A DNA stretch of 64,000 nucleotides from Mesorhizobium temperatum (GTDB lineage: Bacteria; Pseudomonadota; Alphaproteobacteria; Rhizobiales; Rhizobiaceae), in assembly GCF_002284575.1 (NCBI RefSeq), contig NZ_NPKJ01000073.1, forward strand, positions 1-64,000. Direction: 5' to 3'. Position numbers and translations under genes: made by a program. The notes beneath the pieces are model-generated. The model did not search any database. It saw nothing but the letters and a program-made list of their open reading frames with translations, and had not been told where the DNA came from. Positions 7,884-14,479 of this stretch are shown in pieces (positions within the stretch are counted from its first letter, which is position 1; the number at the start of each line of letters is the position of its first letter).

Positions 7884-7892
7884 TGTGAATCC

Positions 7893-8060
7893 TTAATAGA
7901 AAAGGCCGCCTCGGAGGGCGGCATGTATCCATCCGGCGTATCGCGCCTTGTCTGGGATTTGGGCGCTGGACGTGGTAGCTTTGGCTATGTCCGAGACCGC
8001 CGCCGCGATCGCTTTCTCCGTGCCCGACTGGCCGCCCCCGAGGTCCGCTCCCGAACGGCG
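7893..8060 (-). pseudogene. 3' remnant of a tail-operon gene
   Basis: The minus strand encodes GTEKAIAAAVSDIAKATTSS followed by AQIPDKARYAGWIHAALRGG and a stop, 9 bases before the next gene of the operon. No proper 5' end is visible: upstream the strand runs into the IS66-like fragment on the opposite strand. I read it as the C-terminal piece of a gene cut by insertion. The 5' limit is approximate. Confidence 0.35.
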
Positions 8061-8079
8061 GAGGTCGAGTTGGCCGAGG

Positions 8080-8208
8080 CTCGCGGATGTGCTAGCCCGC
8101 ATGCCGAACCTGCCCGTCTCGCGCCTGCTGGAGTTGCTTCCGTGGAACTGGGCGCGCGGGACCGGCGACACCTCGGCTGTGCTCGTTGAGGCGGTGGCTG
8201 CGGCATGA
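8080..8208 (+). mobile_element. IS66-family transposase C-terminal fragment
   Basis: The plus strand encodes LADVLARMPNLPVSRLLELL then PWNWARG and a short tail to the stop. This matches the usual end of IS66 TnpC transposases (x-DVLAR-x ... LLPW-x-W). Only about 43 codons remain. It lies where phage head genes would be expected, so an IS66 insertion and later deletion may have removed them. Confidence 0.5.
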
Positions 8209-8230
8209 CCACGGACGCCGTGGTTAGCTG

Positions 8231-9118
8231 ATGCTCAACCTGATTGGTTCGATAGCACATGGTGGCGAGATGACCCAACCTACGAAAGTTGGCCCCAGGC
8301 GCATCCTATCGGCCCTTCAAGGCCGTGGTGCACGAGTGGCAACGAAATTACATCTTACTCTTCTCTCCACGTTCTATGTCGCGCGCCAGACGTTATCAAG
8401 AAATGCCGATGCAAAGGCGAGACTGGGCAACAAGGCTAAGTGGACTATCGGCCTCCTCAACGAGCGTGATTGGCACGAGTCGTACCATTCCAGTGAGCCG
8501 GAGGCTGCTCAATTCCAAGCCGAGGCTCAGAACCTAGAGTGTCCCATACGGGATCCGATGATTACAAAATATTTATCGACAGTATCTCGTACCGACATTG
8601 CCATCATCGATGTCGGGGCCGGGGCAATCACCCAAGTTGGGTATATGCATCCAGGTAAGAACATATCCATCACGCCTGTCGACCCCCTGGCAGATCACTA
8701 TGCTAACGTGCTGCGCAAGAGGGGTGTCAAGCTGCCGTTCCCGACGGTTAAGGGTGACGGCGAGACGCTACTGAGCCAGTTTTCGCGGGCTAGCTTTGAC
8801 ATTGCATATGCGAGAAATTCTCTCGACCACACCTATGACCCAATAGCCACGATCGCGAATATGCTCGAACTTGTCAGAGACGATGGCGTGGTTTTGCTCC
8901 GCCACTACCGAGATGAAGCCGAGGGCGGCGAATACGAAGGGCTGCACCAGTGGAACTTCGATTGCAAAGATGACCGGTTCGTCATCTGGAACAAGGACAC
9001 GCATGTGCTTGTTGACAAAGTTCTCGGCCCGAATGCCAAAGTCTCATGTTCCGTTCATCTTGCACGGAAGGGAGAGTGGCGTGACGAAATCCTAGTAATG
9101 ATAACAAAGGCTGCTTGA
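8231..9118 (+). CDS. SAM-dependent methyltransferase
   Basis: A 295-residue class I methyltransferase. The glycine-rich SAM loop is IAIIDVGAGAITQVGY (about residues 120-135), with ITPVDPLADHY as the acidic post-II position and FDIAYARNSLDHTYDPIATI as the motif IV/V region. LVRDDGVVLLRHY fits the following strand. It resembles methyltransferases of glycan or surface-polysaccharide clusters more than DNA methylases: there is no NPPY or DPPY motif. The start could instead be the ATG at 8270. It sits alone beside the IS66 fragment and looks like acquired cargo with a less GC-rich composition than its neighbours. Confidence 0.75.
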   Translation: MLNLIGSIAHGGEMTQPTKVGPRRILSALQGRGARVATKLHLTLLSTFYVARQTLSRNADAKARLGNKAKWTIGLLNERDWHESYHSSEPEAAQFQAEAQNLECPIRDPMITKYLSTVSRTDIAIIDVGAGAITQVGYMHPGKNISITPVDPLADHYANVLRKRGVKLPFPTVKGDGETLLSQFSRASFDIAYARNSLDHTYDPIATIANMLELVRDDGVVLLRHYRDEAEGGEYEGLHQWNFDCKDDRFVIWNKDTHVLVDKVLGPNAKVSCSVHLARKGEWRDEILVMITKAA

Positions 9119-9363
9119 ACCGCCATGGGTGAGAGGGAGGGCTTGTTGGTTTGAGTCCTACGCGGCCATTTTGATGGTCTCAAGGGCTGCGTAGTAGTCG
9201 TTCTCCGCCTCGGCATGTCTTCGTCGCTCGTGCCTTCTAGAGCAGCTTCAGCTTGGCGAACAGCTTGCGCAGGGACTGCATCACCCGCTCGCCCGAGCGC
9301 CATCCGAGATCGAGATTCCAGAGCGTATCGTGATCCGGCTCGACGTTGCGTCGTTTGTATTTC
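9119..9363. other. Unresolved remnant region
   Basis: No complete gene is visible. On the minus strand, 9160-9215 encodes AEAENDYYAALETIKMAA and a stop, which looks like the end of a once-real protein, possibly another transposase. I could not assign it to a family. Confidence 0.3.
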
Positions 9364-9657
9364 TTACGTCTTACCGGCACGTCGGCGCCTCGCGTTAGGT
9401 GGACCGAATTCCCGCTCCGCCCAGATGGGGCGCTCCGGCGGCCGGAAGCCAATATGGAATTCATCCATATAAGCCAGCACGTCGTTGCCGATGCGGCGCC
9501 AGGTTTGTTCCGCAAGGTCGCGAGGCACCTCGTGGCGGTCTTCGACAACGCCAGCGTCAACCAATTCGCTAAAGAAGTCGTACCCTGACATCGTAAACAT
9601 GAGCCACGCCTTGGCTTCATCGGGGCGAGCTTTATTACGTCTACGTCGTACAGGCAT
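9364..9657 (-). CDS. Phage-element hypothetical protein
   Basis: A 97-residue protein starting MPVRRRRNKARPDEAKAWLM, with a weak AGAG ribosome site. An aromatic, acidic central part (GYDFFSELVDAGVVEDRHEV, LAYMDEFHIGF) and basic ends are visible. It follows the P27 terminase operon by two genes on the same strand. No domain is recognised. The N-terminus resembles that of the 46-residue neighbour (MPVRKRTDRRRD), suggesting duplication or a shared basic leader. Confidence 0.6.
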   Translation of the reverse strand: MPVRRRRNKARPDEAKAWLMFTMSGYDFFSELVDAGVVEDRHEVPRDLAEQTWRRIGNDVLAYMDEFHIGFRPPERPIWAEREFGPPNARRRRAGKT

Positions 9658-9715
9658 TGTTTTGCTCTCTATGGTTGGCGGCTGCACCACGCGAGAAGCG
9701 GGTCATAGCCAGCCG

Positions 9716-9856
9716 CTACGCATCGGCGTTCAAGATATTTAGTTCGTTCTCCTCCGCCGCAGTCAGAGCCGGCCGCTGCCACAGTTCCCAAACACGACGG
9801 AGCGAGTTGACCGGCATCCCGTCACGGCGGCGGTCTGTCCTTTTTCTGACAGGCAT
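9716..9856 (-). CDS. Very small protein coupled to the small terminase gene
   Basis: A 46-residue frame (MPVRKRTDRRRDGMPVNSLR ... LTAAEENELNILNADA). Its ATG overlaps the stop of the P27 gene as TGATG, strong evidence of coupled translation. A basic N-terminus is followed by a short helix with W-E-L-W. No family is recognised; the coupling suggests a packaging-module accessory protein. Confidence 0.6.
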   Translation of the reverse strand: MPVRKRTDRRRDGMPVNSLRRVWELWQRPALTAAEENELNILNADA

Positions 9857-10191
9857 CACGCACGGCTCCCATAGTCGCGCGTCCGCGGTGCGCGGGGGGC
9901 GTCTGCCGTGTCGATATCCAGGCCCAATTCACGCACACCGCGCATGAAGGCCACGCGCGCATCACGTTCGATAGCAACGGCCGGGTGCGCCTTCTTTGTT
10001 CCGAAACGGTCAGTGATGACGATGCCGTCCGTTTTAAGAATCTTGCGAGCCTCTTCGCCGCGGTCGTGCGCCTCTGCGGCCTTTACTAGGATCTTGAAGT
10101 GGTAAGTTTCGAGATCAAAGTCCTCGACAATTCCGGCCACCCATTTGCGCGTTGCCGCTTCCAAATGGGCCGGAATCTTATGTTCCGACAT
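9856..10191 (-). CDS. P27-family phage terminase small subunit
   Basis: A 111-residue protein with the pattern of P27/Terminase_4 small subunits: an N-terminal helical part (LEAATRKWVAGIVEDFDLET), a middle helix (KILVKAAEAHDRGEEARKIL) and the signature ITDRFGTKKAHPAVAIERDA followed by RVAFMRGVRELGLDID. The small subunit recognises phage DNA and loads the large ATPase/nuclease onto it. No large subunit follows, although it normally would. The start at MSEHK is chosen over an upstream ATG because it matches the usual family length. Confidence 0.87.
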   Translation of the reverse strand: MSEHKIPAHLEAATRKWVAGIVEDFDLETYHFKILVKAAEAHDRGEEARKILKTDGIVITDRFGTKKAHPAVAIERDARVAFMRGVRELGLDIDTADAPRAPRTRDYGSRA

Positions 10192-10313
10192 TGGTCTGTC
10201 TCGCTGGTTTGATGAAAAAATCAGAACGATTCGGGGTAAGGCGCATACACACAAAGGTTTGCGGCCGGTCGCCGTGAGTAGAGGCCGTGAAGAAATGACC
10301 TCCCCCTTGGGGG

Positions 10314-10839
10314 CTACCTGATACCACGCAGCCGCATTGCGGCCTCGGCCCTGCGCGCCGCCTCGGCTCGACGTCTGACAGCCGCGGTAGCGTTGTCCGA
10401 GGCGCGCAAACTGGCAGATGTAGTTTCGTATGCTGGGAAAGCAGTCAGCGTGATTTCATAGAGGTCAATCTCGGTTACTGTCCGCAGCGGCAGCCGATCT
10501 CCGCCGTCTTGCCACTCCTCCGCCAACCATTGTCCGGCGAACGAGCAAACCTTTGACATCCTGGCGGCCAACCGTGCCTATGGCGGTCTGCCCTTCTGGT
10601 GTAGACGGATCTACGTCAAGACTAAAATAGAGGCCAATTTGGTCCTGCTTGAGCGTGAGCGATTTAGCGCTAGTGCGACCCAAAACCCTACCGGTGTCGT
10701 GGTCCAGCAGAGCGACGATATCGTTTCGCTTCAGGGAGGCTGTAAATGCAGCGGGAGCAATCTTTTCCCTAAAACTCCCTCCAATGGTCGCAATGTCGTG
10801 AAAGCGCACGCAGTATCCGCTTATGACGTTATCGGCCAT
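10314..10839 (-). pseudogene. HK97-type prohead protease, frameshifted
   Basis: Residues 1-88 (MADNVISGYCVRFHDIATIG ... LLDHDTGRVLGRTSA) carry the family N-terminus with the catalytic His in LLDHD. After an extra base near 10,548 the frame shifts to CSFAGQWLAEEWQDGGDRLP and RTVTEIDLYEITLTAFPAYE, which carries the catalytic Ser in CSF and the typical E-x-DLYE-x-T-x-x-FPAY end. The joined protein would be about 174 residues, as usual for peptidase family U35/S78. The break falls just before the catalytic Ser, so the product is probably dead. Confidence 0.85.
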
Positions 10840-11021
10840 TCAGTTTTCGCTCCGCTTCCCTAAGTCTCGCCTCGCGTCGTCCTAGCTTTGATTTGGCCCG
10901 AAGCTCTGCCGCGATCTCCTTTGGGTCCGTGGACGCAAATTGGACTTTGCCATCAGGCAACGCAATTTTTGCGGGTGTACGTTGTGCTCTTTGAGCGCGC
11001 GGCGTTTGCCTTCTCAACCAT
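10829..11021 (-). CDS. Small basic phage protein, possible frameshift near its start
   Basis: The frame ending at 10,829 reads ...TPAKIALPDGKVQFASTDPK EIAAEL... and is open from a TTG at 11,017. A well-placed AAAGGAGG instead favours the ATG at 11,021 in another frame (MVEKANAARSKST...), which stops soon. Either translation starts at the TTG or a single-base change separates start and body. The stop overlaps the prohead protease start. No domain is recognised. Confidence 0.45.
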
Positions 11022-11572
11022 GGTAGCCGGCCTCCTTTGCCGCACGGAGACAGCGGTCAAGATGTCCGTCATGACGATCGCCGCAGAAGTTTGGCTGAAG
11101 CGGAACAAGCTCCGTCCACTCGACGTCCTCGGCGCTGAACTGATCAAGCAGCGAGTCATAGTCGGCACGCGCCACCTTCAGCGCTTCGATCGCTTTTTGC
11201 CATCGCCTGGACGCGCCGGCCGTACTCAGGCTTAACCGCGGCGCGAACCTTTGTGGAGGCAGCGCCTTTAGCAGCTTGAAGACGCGCCGCGAGCACTGCC
11301 AACGCTGCAGCAATGTCTGCGGTTTCGGTAGCTATTTCCCTGACGCGGCGGCGTGGCGCGTTGTCGGTATCAACAGCCTCGCCGAGCAGTGCCGCTACGC
11401 TTGCGCTGTACTCTTTACGTGGTGCGGTACGGATATCTTTTTCGAGCCGCTTCGTCTCCGCGGCGAGTTCGGACTGACGTGCCGAAAGGGCCGCCTGCTT
11501 GCCGAGTAGATCTGCATATTCAGGCGAAGCGTCGGCCAGCGACGGCACGGCGAATTCTTGCTTCTTCATTTC
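11014..11572 (-). pseudogene. Coiled-coil phage protein, frameshifted
   Basis: MKKQEFAVPSLADASPEYAD begins a long helical, alanine- and glutamate-rich protein (ALSARQSELAAETKRLEKDI ...). Near 11,193-11,199 an extra base in an A-run shifts the frame, and the protein continues as AIEALKVARADYDSLLDQFS then AEDVEWTELVPLQPN to the stop. The joined length is about 185 residues. A role as scaffold or head-region protein is suggested only by its place upstream of the protease. Its start overlaps the end of the preceding gene by seven bases. Confidence 0.6.
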
Positions 11573-12087
11573 GAGGCTCCAAACAGGTCGCGGACGCAGT
11601 CGCGGTAGGCGCTGCCATTGATGGTCGTACTCTTCAGATATCCTGAGTGTTGCCACCGTGAAGCGTCGGAACCAGGCTTTACAAAGCGACGGACGGTACC
11701 ATCGGCATAGTGAATGGTGACGCCCGGCCACGTCGACACGAACTCAATTTGCATATGGCTCGAGTTTTCAGGGGCGTCTGTGAGTACGTCCAAGAAATTG
11801 CCTGCGGAGAACTGAAGGCTGGCAGGCAGCACATCGATTGGCGTGCCTGCTGGCGTTAGTTCGCGGTAAGTTGCGACGGCATCAGCAACGCGCGAGAGAG
11901 GCGCGTCAGACGCGAGTCCGATCAGGAGCGTGACGAAGTCAGCACGATCGAGTTCAGGCGCCTTGCCTGGCGCGCCCGCAGGCAGCAGGCCATGTTCGGT
12001 GAGGCGGCGAGAAACGGTAACGCCGCGAGATTTCGGAATGCCAATTCGCCGCTCGATAGCGGCGATGGCGTCATTGGTTGTGGTCAC
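11566..12087 (-). CDS. Phage-element hypothetical protein
   Basis: A 173-residue protein. Its N-terminus (AIAAIERRIGIPKSRGVTVS RRLTEHG) could be a small helix-turn-helix. The middle is helical (FVTLLIGLASDAPLSRVADA) and the C-terminus beta-rich (HMQIEFVSTWPGVTIHYADG). It heads the minus-strand cluster that includes the prohead protease and P27 terminase. I do not recognise a named family. Confidence 0.6.
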   Translation of the reverse strand: MTTTNDAIAAIERRIGIPKSRGVTVSRRLTEHGLLPAGAPGKAPELDRADFVTLLIGLASDAPLSRVADAVATYRELTPAGTPIDVLPASLQFSAGNFLDVLTDAPENSSHMQIEFVSTWPGVTIHYADGTVRRFVKPGSDASRWQHSGYLKSTTINGSAYRDCVRDLFGASK

Positions 12088-12131
12088 GATTGTTCCTTTG
12101 GAATTTTGCGCAAATTTCAGATGTTCCGGTC

Positions 12132-12166
12132 AAAAAAAAGAGCCGCGCACCCGAGGGCGGCGGCTC
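12132..12166 (-). terminator. Intrinsic terminator
   Basis: The stem GAGCCGC (12,140-12,146) / GCGGCTC (12,160-12,166) is followed on the minus strand by eight T (complement of 12,132-12,139). It ends transcription from the gene at 13,268-12,296, so the packaging-region genes starting at 12,087 need their own promoter. Confidence 0.8.
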
Positions 12167-12295
12167 GATTGGTCCCGTCTGATGAAATGCACCAATGACG
12201 GGTTGCACTCGACGGTGACGATGCGTCGGGCGCAAAGAAATTCGTGGGGATACTTCGATCCCTACAAGCTAAAGCCGGATTTGTGGCAAGTTGTG

Positions 12296-13268
12296 TTACG
12301 CGGCTAGCAACATAGCCACCTTCCCCAACGCGTCATTTGCAGCGCGCACGTATCTCTGCCTCGTCATGACAAGGTCTGCGCCGGCTTCGGCTGCTGTGAC
12401 TCTACTGGTTGCGAGCGACAGGATGCGCATGTCATCGCAATCCAGGTTCTCCGCAAGCCACTTCTGCACAATGATGCGAACCGCCGCGTCGGCCGCTCGC
12501 TTCGCGTGTCCGTCGTGGCTGGAGCCGCCACCGTGGAGCCGAGACACGCCGCCTATGAACCCATCAGGGTCGCCATAGCCTGTAGGAAGGTAGGTTATCG
12601 GTGGGGGCAAAGAAGTGTTGGCGTATGCCGCGGCTAGCACAGCGGACCTGGCCGCAGCGCCATCTTTCACGCCCGAGAAGAACGGCGTACGCACTGCTCC
12701 TAACGGCTCTATTGGCGCTCGCCGGAACGGCTCAGGCTCCCACGCACCGGCAAGCTCAAGATACGATCGGACGCGCCCTGCCTTTCTTGCTGAGACCGCG
12801 CCCGATCATGGCGCCGGCCGGGATCCTGATATCGCCCGTCACGACCTTTCCCAAGACAAGAACCGGCCCGCGTTCACTACGCACGGACATCGTGAACGTC
12901 AAAGCGCCAATGTGCCAAGTGCGATGTCGCCACCGCTCGCTGTGTGTCCGCCCATGGCCGGTACGCACAGCCACGCGGCCAAACATGCTGCGCCTGATCT
13001 CCTGTATATCGGGTCGCATGCGCCACCCCGCGCCTACGGCTTCCTTGTCCAGCGTCTCGAAAGGATCTGGCAGGCAATCCGGCACGTGCGGTGCCAAAAG
13101 CGCGTCCACAGCCTCAAGGGCGGCAAGCCGCATGTTGTCGTTCGATGCCTTAAGACGCTTCTGTGTTGGCGTGGTGGTGATGCGAACGCGATCGTCTGGC
13201 AAGTCGTCCAACCAGGTGCGGCGGGAGGCCAAGCTCGTGAAGTCTTCAGCGTTTTTTGGGTTGGTCAT
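12296..13268 (-). pseudogene. Phage-element hypothetical protein, frameshifted
   Basis: The N-terminal part (MTNPKNAEDFTSLASRRTWL ... MIGRGLSKKGRARPIVS) runs from 13,268 and stops at 12,756. Another frame takes over as RSYLELAGAWEPEPFRRAPI then GAVRTPFFSGV and continues to 12,296 (ILSLATSRVTAAEAGADLVM ... VAMLLAA). The joined protein would be about 320 residues, with the shift near 12,757-12,775. No domain is recognised. It is followed by an intrinsic terminator and preceded by palindromes, so it was probably a single-gene transcript. Confidence 0.5.
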
Positions 13269-13435
13269 GGGTGGTCATCCCATTCGAGGGAACCGGCCAG
13301 GCCGGGCAGTCCCGCCAGCAATGCGCCGACGGGTATTTACTGAATGAAAATGGGATGCTCGGGCACCCAAGGCGCGGTTCCGGCCAGGCCGGTCTTCATC
13401 ACTCGCCAAAGCGGCGGCGGTCGTTCTGTCATCCC

Positions 13436-13543
13436 AAACTACTGTGGGTGCCCATAGTAGTTTTACCAGCTATATACGGGTGAGAGGCAAAAAAAGCAGG
13501 TTTTGATTTTCCGAAAAATCAAAATTAATCAAAAAAGCCTGCG
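13436..13543. promoter_or_regulatory. Two palindromes in an AT-rich control region
   Basis: The first is a near-perfect 13-bp inverted repeat with a 2-base loop (13,436-13,463; AAACTACT ... AGTAGTTT at the ends, 12 of 13 pairs). The second is nested: GCAGG/CCTGC ends enclosing TTTTGATTTT and AAAAATCAAAA (about 13,497-13,543). They lie between the minus-strand gene starting at 13,268 and the minus-strand gene ending at 13,599. They may be an operator, a terminator or a promoter control for the late region. Confidence 0.4.
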
Positions 13544-13598
13544 TGAGATGGCAGCGGGTGCGGCGGAATCGCCCCGGCCGGAGATCGAAAGGCCCCCC

Positions 13599-13778
13599 TT
13601 AGTCGTCTTTCTTCAAGTCCTCGGCTTCGTCTTTGATCTTCGCCCAATCGTTGCCATGCTTGCGAAGCAGCGCCCGCGCCTGATTGGGCGACAAGTCAGT
13701 GACTTCCGTCAGGTGTTCAACCTCTAGCTCTGCACCCTTCTTAACTCGACTAATGTCGCTCGTCTTTTTGACTGCCAT
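13599..13778 (-). CDS. DUF3606-family small protein
   Basis: A 59-residue protein. The C-terminal half DLSPNQARALLRKHGNDWAK matches the DUF3606 pattern (S-x-x-Q-A-R-x-L-x-x-K-x-G-x-D). The start MAVKKTSDIS is chosen because AAAGGAG lies 8 bases upstream. The function of the family is unknown; members are very common in rhizobia. It is the intact counterpart of the broken gene at 3,521-3,698. Confidence 0.7.
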   Translation of the reverse strand: MAVKKTSDISRVKKGAELEVEHLTEVTDLSPNQARALLRKHGNDWAKIKDEAEDLKKDD

Positions 13779-13891
13779 TTGTCGTCTCCTTTGCCCACGG
13801 TCAGTGGCAACGAGTGTCGAACATTGAGGTTCCACCCATGTGGAACAAACTGCCTGCCGCGTGGTTTCTACCGCCGAAGGAGACCCACACC

Positions 13892-14050
13892 ATGCTTCGA
13901 TTCCTCATCCGCCTCGGCGCGCTGTACGCGGCATTCGCAATTGGTCGCGAGTTCGGCCGGCGCGAAACCGAAGTCATGCTATTGCCTCCTGCGGACGACG
14001 ATCGCCGCCCGTCGGAAGGAAACGAGGCGGAATTCGGAGAGCCGACTTAG
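13892..14050 (+). CDS. Small membrane-anchored protein
   Basis: A 52-residue protein with an N-terminal hydrophobic helix (MLRFLIRLGALYAAFAIGRE) and a charged tail ending EAEFGEPT. GAAGGAG (13,876-13,882) lies nine bases before the ATG. It overlaps the end of the minus-strand gene at 13,974-14,213. No family is recognised. Confidence 0.5.
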   Translation: MLRFLIRLGALYAAFAIGREFGRRETEVMLLPPADDDRRPSEGNEAEFGEPT

Positions 14051-14213
14051 GTGCTATGCCGCCCGCCTCATTCTCGATCTGCTCGTTGTCATTCGCCGGC
14101 CGCAAGTCTGGCCGTAGCTTCCATAGTGCTTCCCATGAAATGCGGCGAACCTGGACCGTTCCGACATCGTTGGTGGTGGCGACGCTTGTTGAGCGAGTTG
14201 CGATGGTGGTCAT
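13974..14213 (-). CDS. Small hypothetical protein, last gene of the early operon
   Basis: A 79-residue frame beginning MTTIATRSTSVATTNDVGTV, with ISWEALWKLRPDLRPANDNE in the middle. Its ATG overlaps the stop of the preceding gene (ATGA), which supports it. The N-D-N motif after a basic stretch is frequent in Mesorhizobium proteins. No domain is recognised. It overlaps a plus-strand small gene. Confidence 0.5.
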   Translation of the reverse strand: MTTIATRSTSVATTNDVGTVQVRRISWEALWKLRPDLRPANDNEQIENEAGGIAPKSALRIPPRFLPTGGDRRPQEAIA

Positions 14214-14479
14214 CCTGCTTTCCCATTGGTGCGCCAGACGCTGCTTTCAATGATTGGATATGTCTCGCCATCGCGCTCTACGATGACGATGAAGCTCAAG
14301 TTTTCATTGTCGTCTTCCGTTCCGGTTATTCCGACAACATCCAGTTCGCGGTCTTCGGAGTCCGTTGCTTTGAACGCTTTAATCGGAAGCACGAAGCGTG
14401 GCCCGGTTCCGGGTTCGGCTTCCCTAGGTTCGGCTAGGACTTCGCGGACAATCTCTTCGAATTGCTCCGGTTCCATCAT
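14210..14479 (-). CDS. Small hypothetical protein of the early operon
   Basis: An 89-residue acidic protein (MMEPEQFEEIVREVLAEPRE ... IVIVERDGETYPIIESSVWR). It overlaps both neighbours by four bases, so it is translated as part of the replication operon. The beta-strand content of the second half suggests a small barrel. Function unknown. Confidence 0.6.
   Translation of the reverse strand: MMEPEQFEEIVREVLAEPREAEPGTGPRFVLPIKAFKATDSEDRELDVVGITGTEDDNENLSFIVIVERDGETYPIIESSVWRTNGKAG

Noticed and set aside
13436..13463. Terminator for plus-strand transcription
   Set aside because: The hairpin is followed by only four T on the plus strand and there is no plus-strand gene directly upstream, so I kept it as an undefined control element.
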